64,000 nucleotides of DNA, taken from Azorinus chamasolen. Lineage: Eukaryota; Mollusca; Bivalvia; Cardiida; Solecurtidae. Below, one piece after another: positions 43,465 to 54,312 of the stretch. The notes beneath the pieces were generated by a model. That model searched no databases. It saw nothing but the letters and a program-made list of their open reading frames with translations, and was not told the origin of the DNA. Positions within the stretch are counted from its first letter, which is position 1; each line of letters begins with the position of its first letter. The position numbers and the translations under genes were made by a program. The stretch lies in assembly GCA_963576725.1 (NCBI GenBank), contig OY755244.1, forward strand, positions 79,421,620-79,485,619. Reading direction: 5' to 3'.

Positions 43465-45515
43465 GTGTGTTTACTACATTTACCCTAGTATGGTTACATG
43501 GGTACATTTACCCTAGTATGGTTACATGGGTACATTTACCGGGTTTATAGGATTTACCCTATACGGTTACATGGGTACATTTACCGGGTTTATAGGATTT
43601 ACCCTAGCACACGTGTATTTACAACATTTACTCTAGAATACGTAAGTTTAAAGGATTTATCAGTGTATGCGTGTGTGTGTGTATATGATTTACCCCAGTA
43701 CATGTAAGTTTATAATGTTTATTATATTACAACATGTAAGTTTATACGATCTATTCTAATATACGTATGTTTACAGGAGTTACCCTGATATATGTAAGTT
43801 TACAGGATTTACCATAGTACACATAAGTGTAAGTTAATAACTTAATAGGATTTTCCCTAGTGCGTTTAAGTTTATAAACTTTATAGGATTTACCCTAGTA
43901 TACATAAGTTTATAGGATTTACTGTACTATATATAAGTTAATAGGATTTATCCCGTTATTGCACGTAAGTGTATAGGATTTATCCTAGTATACGTAGGTT
44001 TATAGGATTTATCCTAGTACATGCACATTTATAACATTTAGAATAGTACACGTAAGCTTAAACGGTTTAATCTAGTACACGTTACCTTAGTATAGTTAGT
44101 TTATAGAAGTTACCCATGTACACTCAAGTTTACAGGAGTGACCCAAGTACGCGTATACGTTTATATGATTCATCATAATACACATAGGTGTATATGGTTT
44201 ATCCTAGTATACATACATGTAAGTTTATAGGATTTACAATAGTACAAGAAATGATCGATCTACCCTGGCACACATAACGTTATAGAATGTTCCCTAGCCC
44301 TAAAGTGTGTTAATAGTATGTATCCTACTACAGGTAAGTACATGTATATAATGTAGCATTACCCTAGTACACATAAGTGTATAGACTTTACATTAGTATA
44401 CATAAGTGTATAGGATTTACTGTAGTACACATAAGTGTTTAGACTTTACCCTAGTACACATAAGTGTATAGAATTTACCCAAGTACACATAAGTGTATAT
44501 ACTTTACCCTGGTACACATAAGTGTATATACTTTACCCTAGTACACATAAGTGTATATACTTTAACCCAGTACACATAAGTGTATATACTTTACCCTAGT
44601 ACACATAAATGTATAGACTTTACCCTAGTACACATAAGTGTATAGGATTTACTCTAGTACACATAAGTGTTTAGACTTTACCCCAGTACACATAAGTGTA
44701 TAGACTTTACCCTAGTACACATAAGTGTATATAATTTACCCTAGTACACATAAGTATATGGATTTTACCCTAGTACACATAAGTTTATAGGATTTACCCT
44801 AGATGAAGAAGTTTATAGGATTTACCCTAGTAGAAGTAAGTTTCTAAGATTTATTGAACAACGGAGAGTTAAAAAGCACATGAGTGTTTAATGCATGGCG
44901 AAATCAATGCAGAAAGCTCCAATATAACTTTCGGCCTGCGTTAAGCTGCCAACTGTGTTAACACATAGTCTTATAGAATTTACCCTAGTACCCATACATT
45001 TATAGGAGTTATCCTAGTGCAAGTAAATTTATAGGATTTTTCCTACTGCGCACACGTTTACAAGATTTACCCTTGTACAAATAAGTTTATAGAATTTACT
45101 CTAGTACACCTAAGTTTAATTTATGGGATTAACCCTAACACACGTAAATTCACATAAGTTAACTCTAGTACACATACGTTTATATAGGATTTACACTAGT
45201 GCACATAATGTTATAGGATTTACTGTGGTACACGTAAGTGTATAGGATTTACTCTAGTACACGTTAATTTATAGGGTTTACCCCTAGTGCACTTAAGTGT
45301 ATAGGATTTACTCTAGTACACGTTAATTTATAGGATGTACCCCTAGTGCACGTAAGTGTATAGGATTTACTCTAGTACACGTTAATTTATAGGGTGTACC
45401 CCTAGTGCACGTAAGTGTATAGGATTTACTCTAGTACACGTTAATTTATAGGGTGTACCCCTAGTGCACGTAAGTTTTACAGGATTTACCCTTGTTCGCG
45501 TAAGTTTTCAGGATT
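43465..45515. repeat. 29-30 bp minisatellite with a 59-bp higher-order block
   Basis: About 65-70 units of ACCCTAGTACACATAAGTGT + ATAGGATTT. The most uniform block is 44380-44760. From about 45230 to 45475 a 59-bp dimer repeats four times. A D1 scrap interrupts at 44851-44960. Confidence 0.9.
44851..44960. mobile_element. Family D1 scrap in the minisatellite
   Basis: TTATTGAACAACGGAGAG ... ATGCAGAAAGCTCCAATATA ... TTAAGCTGCCAACTG; both ends missing. Confidence 0.65.
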
Positions 45516-45529
45516 GTCAATTAATCAAG

Positions 45530-45645
45530 ATTGTCATCACCATCATCATCATCATCATCATAAATCATCATCATTATCATAATCATCATCATCATCATCA
45601 TCATCATCATATCATCATCATCATCATCATCATCATCATGTCATT
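45530..45645. repeat. (ATC)n microsatellite
   Basis: Nearly pure CATCATCATC directly after the minisatellite. Confidence 0.9.
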
Positions 45646-45732
45646 GATAAGTCATCTTAATTTCATCACACTATATTCAATGTCGTCCACCCATCCATCT
45701 GCCTAACCATGATAAAGACACGTATCTCTATA

Positions 45733-45945
45733 CAGTAAAACCTATCTTAACTGACCATACGACCATCAAAAAGAGGTCTAATAATGGGTCTGTAAGGCAG
45801 ATGGTAGATTAATACAGGTCAAAAATAAGGCAAAAAGCGCCTATAGGAACTTTTTGCATTACCTTCTCCCTGTGGTAAACAACCACATACTTTTTAAGAC
45901 ACCTGTGCTCAATAAATGAATGACCGCTTATGACAGATTCTACTA
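45733..45945. mobile_element. Family D1 MITE
   Basis: TA|CAGTAAAACCTATCTTAACT to GACAGATTCTACTA|TA; stem AAAAAGCGCCTATAGGAACT. Confidence 0.82.
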
Positions 45946-46004
45946 TACATACTCGTCTATGCTTACAAATTGTCAATGGTGGTTGAAACGGACATTGGGC
46001 GAGC

Positions 46005-46254
46005 TTAACCCTTCGCTTGCTATTCACGTCAATATACCTACCTGTAAATAGTGAAGACCCAGATGAGACAGCTCCTGCATGAGCTGTCTCATCAGGGTCT
46101 GCACTAGTTACAAGTTGATTGTGCAACCAGTGCACTCCACAGCAGTGATTGCACAGCGAAATACTTGTACACAGTGAAGATATATGTAATTATACAACAG
46201 GGCATGGGTAAAGAAGGAGAAATGTATTTTAAAATTCAGCAAGAGAATGGTTAA
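46005..46254. mobile_element. Family E MITE, complete
   Basis: TTAACCCTTCGCTTGCTATT to CAGCAAGAGAATGGTTAA. Confidence 0.9.
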
Positions 46255-46427
46255 AAGCAAACGTAAAGAGTCCCCAAGATCACGTGACATAAACACACAA
46301 CTAAGAAAACGAAAAAAAGGAGGTAAGGAGATGATGGTAACAGAGTTAATTCTTTCACTGCTGAAGTTTCGCCGGGAAGCGACTCACGGGGCTTGCTGCA
46401 ACAGTTGGCAGCAAGATCACCGTTGCA

Positions 46428-46910
46428 AACAGTTTGCAGGCGCGGATTTAGAGGGGTTGGAGCCGGCGTACGCCCCCCCCCCCCTAAAATTGCCAAAACA
46501 TTTTTAGTAATATTTTAGATCTATATACAGTAAAACCTCTCTATAACGACCACTACATTGTGTTAATTAGTTGGTATTTAGAGCAAGTGGCTGCTTAAAG
46601 CAAGTTGAAAGTAAAACAGAACGCTCCCATAGTAGCGTTCTGTTTTACTTTCACCTTGCTTTAAGCAGCCACCTGCCTTTAACACAGCTCTTTTTCAACA
46701 TGTATTACAAACAGACTAATTATTTTTTGTCATCAAACATAAAAATCTACGCCCCCCCTCCAAAAAGATTTCTACGCCGCCCACCCTCCAAAAAGATTTC
46801 TACGCCCCCTCCCCCCTAATCTGAAATCCTGGATCCGCACCTGGTTTGAGTCGAGATGAGACGCGGAGTAACTCGGCATATCATCAGGATCCAAACTGTT
46901 TAACACGCCA
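46428..46910. mobile_element. Family G hairpin split by L
   Basis: GCAAACAGTTTG left of L, GTTTGAGTCGAGATGAGACG and CATCAGGATCCAAACTGTTT right of it; GTTTG is duplicated. Confidence 0.75.
46437..46843. mobile_element. Family L element carrying a truncated C
   Basis: CAGGCGCGGATTTAGAGG to TCCTGGATCCGCACCTG. The C copy (from CAGTAAAACCTCTC near 46528) has its left end but is cut on the right at TTTAACACAG, the same break as in the L copy at 31995. Confidence 0.8.
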
Positions 46911-47025
46911 CCTAAGATTTAGAAAATAAATTGAAGTCCACTCTAAAACTTAAAGCAGGCGCCATTGTTTGCAGACGAGAATCGTAGTTGGTGTCAAAAG
47001 AGTTAATTAAAATAAATTGGACACC

Positions 47026-47276
47026 CTATCCCTTTCCTTCATATTTAAACGTGTTTTCACGCATTTGCAAACAGAGCAGACCCATATCAGACGACTCCTG
47101 TATGAGCCGTCTGATCAGGGTCTGCTTTGTTTGCTAGTGGAATTTGAAAGATCTATTTCTTTATTTTCTAAAATGGCTATAATGTTCCACCTTCCATATT
47201 TCATTATAACTATTTTGTCAATGAATATTCAATAGGTATTGAAATTTTTAATAAACATAGAACGGGGAAGTGGTTA
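47026..47276. mobile_element. Family A1 MITE
   Basis: CTATCCCTTTCCTTCATATT to AACGGGGAAGTGGTTA; apex GACTCCTGTATGAGCC. Confidence 0.82.
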
Positions 47277-47294
47277 CGCGCCTGCCGTTTACTA

Positions 47295-47498
47295 CAGTAA
47301 AATCTCGATTATTCGAATTTTCGTTATAAACGAATGTAGACCCTTTTAGGCAGATGGCTGCTTAATGCATGATGAAAGTCATGCAGAAAGCTCCTAGAGG
47401 AGCTTTCTGCATGACTTTCACCATGCATTAAGCTGCCACCTGTCTTAAAGATCGATAATAATACGTATTTTAGTGTTCGAATAATCGAGGTTTTACTG
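47295..47498. mobile_element. Family D4 MITE next to a splice donor
   Basis: TA|CAGTAAAATCTCGATTATTC to GAATAATCGAGGTTTTACTG|TA. Its end lies 25 bp inside the intron after the exon ending at 47524. Confidence 0.9.
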
Positions 47499-47523
47499 TA
47501 TCTACAACATTGATACTACACAC

Positions 47524-47762
47524 CTAATTCGCTTATGCTCTTCAACCTTCATCTCTTTTGCTCTGCCTATCACCTCTCGAATCTTTGCCACTTCTTCCGG
47601 TGACAGGTGACTGAGATCTGGCTCGGGAGGGTCCATCGGCGAAGGTATCCGCATGGAGCCAAGCGAAGACCTCCTCCCGGCCCTAGACCCATAGGAGTAA
47701 AGGGACTGCCAGTCGGATGCTTGACTCTCCGTTTCCGAGGGAATACTTCCCTCATTGCCCAT
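47524..47762 (-). CDS. Piccolo/RIM/Fife-type Rab-effector, first coding exon
   Basis: Encodes an N-terminus starting MGNEGSIPSETES, then a Ser/Arg-rich linker and PEPDLSHLSPEEVAKIREVI followed by a charged helix ending EEHKRI. PDLSHL[ST]xEE is the start of the Rab-binding helix of active-zone scaffolds of the RIM/Piccolo/Fife/rabphilin class, which tether synaptic vesicles at presynaptic release sites. The ATG is the first Met after a strong 3' splice signal (pyrimidine tract ending CACAG, exon from 47768), so a non-coding leader exon lies upstream; the open frame extends further but is probably intron. The 5' splice site is ATTAG|GTGTGT at 47524/47523, phase 2. MGxxxS at the start fits an N-myristoylation signal. 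Which member of the class this is remains uncertain. Confidence 0.72.
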
Positions 47763-47768
47763 AATACA

Positions 47769-48684
47769 CTGTGCGAATAGGAGAAAAATATAATTCCGAA
47801 TACAGAGAGACCGCAAGTAAACTCTAAGGCACAGAGCAAATATTAGGTCCAGTAAGCCAGCCACGTAAGCTTGCCCCTTGTCCGAACATGGCTGGCAATA
47901 GTGATGACAAAAACAAACCAGAAGGGTAAATACAGACATTTACTATCGTTCATTGGAGCGTAGGCTGTGTTCTTTCTTTGATCCAAGCGGTCCACGTTTT
48001 CTGAGAAACCACCAAACACGCACGTAGCATTCTAGTATCGTAACACGCTATTTAATAAATCAACTTCCATTGCTTTTTTGCCTTCTGTTGGCCAAGCGCC
48101 TAAACTTCACAACTAAATTCATTATTCATTACTTCAATAATGGTTGGGCCTTGGGAAATTGTTAACTCGCTGATGGACATTACTGTCCGACTATTACGCA
48201 CAATTACTACCAAGCAGTCTTTTTCACTACAGAAACCCGCAGTTGCCCCATCCCGTCCTTATAGAATTTATTCCATCACGTATTCCAACTATCGACGCCC
48301 GTCGTCTAACTTATACGCGCTGGCTCCATCAACAACAACGCACTGAGACTATGATCATCTTATAAAATGGTCTACCAAGCAGAACTAGCACGACACAAAG
48401 TTGTATGTATTTCCAGGGTTAATTCCGTACCAACATCGTCCACCACACACAATTCAGGGAAAACAGCGTGTATTGATTTTTTCTCGTCAATTCCAATACT
48501 CAGAACTCTAGCTGTATCTCTTAAATCTGCCAGAAATCGATTTACACTTTTGTATGCACTTGGTCTCCACAGAGAAAAATCGAGTTTTACAAGGCAGTAG
48601 AAGAGCTGCGGTACAGCTAGGCAGATCAATATCCACTAGTACTGGAAACAGCGGGCTTAGCTCTTCTCGTGCCAAGCGCGTCTT
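47769..48684. other. Upstream of the Piccolo/RIM-type exon; no further exon assigned
   Basis: An 85-codon minus frame (48629-48372, includes SIHAVFPELCVVDDVGTEL) reads plausibly but has no family match; the leader exon may lie here. Confidence 0.4.
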
Positions 48685-48808
48685 GCCAGGCATTTTCAAA
48701 CAGCTTGGATCCAGATGAGACGCCGAGTAACTCGGCGTCTCATCAGGATCCAAGCTATTTGACACGCGGTCAATAGTTTCTCAAGAGTTTGATCGAGTCG
48801 GAAGTCAG
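48685..48808. mobile_element. Family G element, intact hairpin
   Basis: CAGCTTGGATCCAGATGAGA / TCTCATCAGGATCCAAGC; conserved flank (GGTCAATAGTTTCTCAAGAG) on the right. Confidence 0.82.
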
Positions 48809-49337
48809 TGAAAAGATCAGCAACTTAGAGACCGGGCAGACATTATTATGTCAACATGGGAAGGGTTGGACGTGAAGATGTTACGCAATGGCTTCCCCGA
48901 GTCCTATTCCGATAACACAGCATTCTGCTGTTGTATGGTGATCGACAGATGTTAAACTTTCTGATTTTCCGATCTAATATTGAATTCGAAATCTAAATTA
49001 CAACAGCACTCGCTATTGACTACAGGCTTTCCCTGTAAAGAGAGAGACTATAACGGCTGAAAATAGAAAGCAATTCCCCTGCAATGAGCCGGGGTTTTGA
49101 TTTTTCTCAGCAGTGTTTGTATAAATTTTCGCTGAGTTTTGATTTTGCAATTTTCCCCTAGAATCAATTAAAAGATCCGTGGCTGCGTTTGTTGGCTTCG
49201 TGAAAGGGCACAAAACAAATGTTCGCCGGAGAGGAAACGACGGATCAATAGTAAAAGTCCCGCGTGAGTGTGCAAGCCAGAATTGAAAAACAATACTGGT
49301 TAATATTTTATTTCATTATAGATCTATATTGGATGTT
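48809..49337. other. No gene seen
   Basis: No repeat family or domain recognised. Confidence 0.5.
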
Positions 49338-49537
49338 GAATAAATGAACCTCTCTAAACAGGACGTTCTATTTAATGTAAATATCGGTCTTGGAAACCGA
49401 CGGCAGCTTAATGCAGGGTAGAAGTCGTGCAGAAAGCTCCTCTAGGACTCTCGCCCTGATTTAAGCAACCACCTGCATAAATGTATCTGTTTTTTCTAAA
49501 CTAGAATTTCGGTTTAGAGGTGGGTTTTTTACTGTAA
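49338..49537. mobile_element. Family D2 MITE, right stem arm shortened
   Basis: AATGAACCTCTCTAAACAGG to GTTTAGAGGTGGGTTTTTTA+CTG|TA. Confidence 0.78.
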
Positions 49538-49594
49538 TTGATCCATAACAAACAGTTGTTATTCAGATCTTCAGCTATTATATAGGCTACACGT

Positions 49595-49800
49595 ATTAAT
49601 ACTTTACTCCATAGATACGCATTTTAATGCATTTGCAAACAGAGTAGACCCAAATCAGACGACTGCTGCAAGAGCTGTCTGATCAGGGTCTGCTCTGTTT
49701 GCCTATGAAATAATAAAGTCCTGATTCTACAGTTTCTGCCATGGCCAAGTTTGCCAGTGTTCATACGTTACTATAGATATTCAGATAGATAATTACACAG
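49595..49800. mobile_element. Family A2 MITE, right end lost
   Basis: TTAATACTTTACTCCATAGA; stem GTAGACCCAAATCAGACGAC / GTCTGATCAGGGTCTGC. Confidence 0.78.
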
Positions 49801-49887
49801 GGGGGCATTTCGTGGGTCTACATGGTCTAAAAAGTCAAAAAAATTGATTGGGTCGATTTAGTGTTATATTATATACTATACAACACT

Positions 49888-49968
49888 ATGCTCTATTTAT
49901 CACAATGGTTTCAAAAAGTTACTTTACAGAGGCATCAAAAGGCCTTAATATAAGGGAATGGGATAAAT
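49888..49968. mobile_element. Family B right half
   Basis: TGCTCTATTTATCACAATGG to AAGGGAATGGGATAA. Confidence 0.75.
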
Positions 49969-50165
49969 GAATATTCTTGGCATTAATGGTTAACGTTACA
50001 TCTCACATACACAATAAAAGTTCGATACTTCGAAAGTTTATTAATGTAGAATACATGCCTTTTATACAAGTGGTTACTACGAATGATTAAAAAGAAAGAA
50101 AACGTTGCAACATATCAAAAATTTATTGCATAACCATGATTTACCCTTTCAACCCTGAATTACCA

Positions 50166-50390
50166 GAGTGGAATAACCCATAAGTGATGGAATAACCCAT
50201 CAGAGTGGAATAACCCATAAGTGACGGAATAACTCATCAGTGATGGAATAACCCATACGTGATGGAATAACCCATCAGTGATGGAATAACCCATCAGTGG
50301 AATAACCCATCAGAGTGGAATAGCCCATCATTGATGGAATAACCCATCAGAGTGGAATAGCCCATCAGTGATCAGTGATAACTATGGAGT
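50166..50390. repeat. 18-19 bp tandem repeat
   Basis: About 12 units of AGTGATGGAATAACCCATC alternating with AGAGTGGAATAACCCATC. Confidence 0.88.
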
Positions 50391-50429
50391 CACTCAGTAT
50401 GAAACGCTTAAACTTGCTGGTGGATTTTG

Positions 50430-50512
50430 AATGACAAACAGAGCAGACCCTGATAATGTGGCTCATCTAGAAGCCCTCAGATCTGGTTCTACATTGTTAG
50501 AAAACGACGGTA
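50430..50512. mobile_element. Family A hairpin relic
   Basis: ACAAACAGAGCAGACCCTGA / CAGATCTGGTTCTACATTGT. Confidence 0.6.
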
Positions 50513-50540
50513 CATGTGTGTCCTGTGTTGAAAGGGGGCG

Positions 50541-50712
50541 TAACCTTTCCCTCGTGAATATTAATGTAAGAAATAAGGACACCGTGAAGATGTATTACCT
50601 TATTTTGAAGCAAGATGGTTTTGCTTTGGCAGAAACGGTCTACATGTATATCTATAGAATTCCACAAGCAAACAGAGCAGACACTGATCAGACGTCTCCT
50701 TTCCTTCGGACC
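50541..50712. mobile_element. Family A2 left part
   Basis: GTAACCTTTCCCTCGTGAAT to GCAGACACTGATCAGACGTC; cut at the apex. Confidence 0.75.
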
Positions 50713-50717
50713 ATTTC

Positions 50718-51184
50718 CTTCATATAAACGCATTTTCACGCATTTGCCAGCAAAGTAGAGTCTGATAAGGAGCTGTTCTGTTTGCTATTAATACAATATA
50801 GATGAGATTCTACAGCTTCTGCAATTGCCAAAAAATTATAATAATGCGTCCATGTGCTTTTATAACAATTAACCCTTTCACCGCCGCAGTCGCATAAATG
50901 CACCACGCAAATAGTGCAGTCCCAGATCAGACGCTGCCTTTTCAATGCGGCGTCTGATCAGGGACTTCACTATTTGTCTCAATCTCTATTTCTATATATG
51001 TGCTTTATTCCTTTGAAATTTGCATTTATTTATACCATTTCCTTATTTTACTGAATGATTAAACACACTTGGATTGCAGTCGACAATTAGAAATTTGGCG
51101 CCGAAAGGGTTAATTTAATCAATTTTCATGATGTCACTTTTTGAATTTATTTCTAACATGAATATTCATGGAGTAAATGGTTAA
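50718..51184. mobile_element. Family A2 MITE split by I
   Basis: CCATTTCCTTCATATAAACG with a shortened hairpin at the left; TTTCTAACATGAATATTCAT..GGTTAA at the right. Confidence 0.78.
50869..51113. mobile_element. Family I MITE nested in A2
   Basis: TTAACCCTTTCACCGCCGCA to GGCGCCGAAAGGGTTAA; stem GTGCAGTCCCAGATCAGACG. Confidence 0.88.
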
Positions 51185-51204
51185 ATAACGACACCATTGC
51201 CTTC

Positions 51205-51481
51205 CTCGTTTCCCCATTGTTCAATGAATATTCATGACATACGCCATCCATAATGAAAATTAAAGAACTAATTTTTATATACATTTGTATATATTGTTAC
51301 ATAAAACAAGTGAATACATAACTGTGTATATGCCAAATTGTATAGAATAAGCCTAAGACATTCTGTAAGTAGAGATAGAAGCGGCAGACCCTGGTCAGGT
51401 GTATCCTATCGGAACCGTTTGGCCAGAGTCTACTTTGTCAGCAAAAGTGTCAAAATGTGTATTTAAGGAGTAAAGGATTAA
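51205..51481. mobile_element. Family A2, decayed
   Basis: AATGAATATTCATGACATAC; stem GCAGACCCTGGTCAGGTGTA; right end AAGGAGTAAAGGATTAA. Confidence 0.72.
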
Positions 51482-51530
51482 GCCCTTGTAATATTTGTCA
51501 TAACTAGTTTTATCATCATGGCATTTAAAA

Positions 51531-51716
51531 TTAACCCTTTCCTTCACATAAACGTGTTCTCGCGCATTTGCAAACAGAGTACAGGCGTAGCAAACGGCTC
51601 TTATAGGAGCCGTCTGATCAGGGTCTGCTCTGTTTGCTAGTGGAATTTAAAATATCTGTTTCTTTACTTTTTAAAATGATTATAATGTTCATTAGTATCA
51701 TATTTCAACAGTTTAA
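51531..51716. mobile_element. Family A1 MITE, right end lost
   Basis: TTAACCCTTTCCTTCACATA; apex GGCTCTTATAGGAGCC. A separate 22-bp palindrome CAGAGACATGTGCATGTCTC lies just after (51726). Confidence 0.82.
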
Positions 51717-51814
51717 TGGGTTTATCAGAGACATGTGCATGTCTCTGGTTTTATGGTATACATTATTGGAATCCTGAGTATAAAAAAATTGAACAATAAA
51801 ACACAAAATAATGA

Positions 51815-53175
51815 GTATAGATAGATAGATTTATTTGTGTATATATATGTCATCAATACAATTACAGTTATACAATTTGACGTTCAGTTATCGGCTTCTT
51901 GTTATTTATATAAAAAAGACATGTTATACATACACAGGATAACCCGTAAAGTTTTTCAACTTATTTCCAACGGGGTCCTATATAGATTTAGCGAAAAAGT
52001 TACAATAATTTGAAAATGTATAGACAGAACAGACTCAAAACAGTAAATTGAAATTAAAATTTACTGATCAGGGTCTGCTGAGTCTGTTAATTATGCAAAA
52101 AAAAACGGGAATAAATCTAAAATGTGAGCTTTCCACATACATATGGAGAACTCTAGTTTAGGCCTATTATTCACGGTAATACAAATGTTTAAATAGATTA
52201 TATTACTTTGAATGGGAATTAGACATACATTTATCACAATTGCCAATCTATCACAGATTAAAAACTTATTTGATTATTAAAACATACATTATATTAATTA
52301 AAAGTATACATAATCACTGTTCTCCTCATCCTTCATTTCTTCCATAAGGGCTTTCTTGACCATCTTCTTGAAAGCAAATTTTGCCGTCATTAGTTTTATA
52401 TTCTCTGGCAAAGAATTCCAGTCCAAAATGTCACTGTAATAAAAAGTTTGAGAAGTAAACCCATTAACACGTGAGACATAAAAATTAGGTTTGTTCCCAT
52501 AAGAATGAACGTCGCTTAGTTTCCGAAAGTCATCATGAAGATATGAAGGACACTTATTGTTAAAGATTTTATGAACGTGGTTCAGTTTCAATTGTTTACA
52601 TCTCTTTTCAATGTTTAAAAAGCCTAATTCTATAAAGTGATCAGATTTCAAAGAAGCTCTGAGACTAAAGTTGTTGATGAATCTAACAACTTTATTTTGA
52701 GCTACCTTAAGTCTGTTCTTTAATTGTTTTGTAAGCCCAGAGTACCATGATGCAATTGAGTAATCGAAATGGCACTGAATTAGAGAGTTACAAAGAGTTT
52801 TTCTCAGAGAATGGTTTAAAAAAACGCCGTTGTCTGTACAAAAATTTAAGCCTAGCATCTACCTTTTTACTACAAAGTATCAACCTTGCTGAATCTACGT
52901 TTAGACCCAAATAGTATACATTCTGTTTTCCAAGGTGTAATGATAACTTATTGTCAATGAGCCATTTACTACAATTTTCTGATGCATGTGATAAAACATT
53001 ACTTATTACATTTTTATCTTTATGGGAAAAAAGAATTGCACTGTCATCTGCATACAAAGCAAGTTTACACTTATCACTTAGATCTAGAGCTCTATGTGAA
53101 AAAATTCCTCGTATGATATATATATTATTTTGTTTATATATCATACTGGGGATATTGTTCACATATACTCATGTT
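51815..53175 (-). mobile_element. 5'-truncated non-LTR retrotransposon (LINE)
   Basis: Only the 3' part is present: from just before the reverse-transcriptase palm motif to a 3' end rich in TATCTATCTA repeats (about 51815-51835). Short-repeat 3' tails and 5' truncation are usual for CR1/jockey-like LINEs. The truncation point is near 53170. It lies between the two neural genes. Confidence 0.8.
52298..53162 (-). pseudogene. LINE reverse-transcriptase C-terminal fragment, frameshifted
   Basis: Two overlapping frames. The upstream one (53162-52788) carries VNNIPS and then LALYADDSAILFSH, the catalytic YADD box, followed by the thumb region. The downstream one (52858-52298) carries the usual C-terminal region (HFDYSIASWYSGL, FYYSDILDWNSLPENIK). 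The frame changes between 52788 and 52858, so no single product is possible. Confidence 0.82.
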
Positions 53176-53510
53176 TGTGATTTATTGATAACAAATTTAA
53201 ATGTCTGTGTAAAATGTACCATCATACTCTTTCAGTTTACCGCATTATACTGAAACGTTCGGTGTCTGTGAATTTCCCTATACCGTTTTTACAAAAACAA
53301 CATTTCCGTTTCCGGTTTGTAACGCGGAAGTAACATAAGATGTAAACAGAGTTAACCGTAAAACTACATTGCATAAATTGTTTTTAGCGAGGAAGAGTCT
53401 AAGTATATGTAAGTTTTAATCTGTTGAAAAAGTACTATAGAAAGTATCTTAATACTGCTTCAATTTTAGATCAAATGGTGCGTCCGATATTTATCCCCAG
53501 TACCGGTTAG
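53176..53510. other. No gene seen
   Basis: No family or coding signal recognised. Confidence 0.5.
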
Positions 53511-53972
53511 TTCGAACATATCCTTTCCAGAGCTACAGATAACGATGCGTACCCAAATACTAAAATCGTCATTTCTGTATCAAACACTATACTGTGACCA
53601 CTCTTTAGAATCGTCTCTTCGAGACGATTCTAAAAAGGGGTCACAGTATAGGGTTTGGTGGAGAACTAAAGGAACTAATCAACTATGCTTGAAAATGTTT
53701 AAATGCATCTTATCTGGAGCTCTGCCTTTCCTTCATACAAACGTGTTTTCACGCATTTGAAAACAGAGTGGACCCAGATCAGATGGCTCCTATAGGAGCC
53801 GTCTGATCAGGGTCTACTCTGTTTGCTAATTGAATTTGATAGATCTGGGGTTGTTGTTTTTTCTAAAATAGATACACTGTTCCACCTTCCATATTTCATT
53901 ATAACTATGTTTTCCATGAATATTTAGTAGGTATTGAAATGTTGACTAATTATAGAACAGGGAAAGGGTTAA
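53511..53972. mobile_element. Family A1 MITE split by F near its left end
   Basis: ATATCCTTTCC | F | CCTTTCCTTCATACAAACGT ... CAGGGAAAGGGTTAA; apex GGCTCCTATAGGAGCC. Confidence 0.86.
53528..53724. mobile_element. Family F element nested in A1
   Basis: CAGAGCTACAGATAACGATG to CATCTTATCTGGAGCTCTG; CCTTTCC stands on both sides (53522-53528 and 53725-53731). Confidence 0.9.
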
Positions 53973-54312
53973 GACATGAGACAAGTTTTATTTAGCGTCA
54001 GATAATCATAACATAAAAGCATAATCCCTGATGGGCTTTTATTCCGACAAACAAGACTGAAGAGTAGAAAAATAAATGTGACAAAATAAAAAGGTATGAA
54101 CATGGACATAGAAAATGTCACATAGAGCATGCATAGAAAAGTATCACAGTGTGTACATGTACATTCACATGGAAATATCCTTCTTTCTTCCTCCTGTATA
54201 CTGAACAGAAATCCATAACTGGAATTTAGTTTGTCCAAGTTTGTGCAAGACAGTCACCTCATGAGACTATTTACATTTAAAACTTTGTAGATACAATTAA
54301 TTCTATGTACAT

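Noticed and set aside
43465..45515. Telomere-like repeat (TTTACCCTA resembles CCCTAA)
   Set aside because: The 29-30 bp unit has one CCCTA per unit and no tandem TTAGGG; an ordinary minisatellite.
48372..48629. 85-codon minus frame upstream of the Piccolo/RIM-type exon
   Set aside because: Reads protein-like in part, but there is no family match, and no splice pair fits the exon at 47768; left as unassigned.
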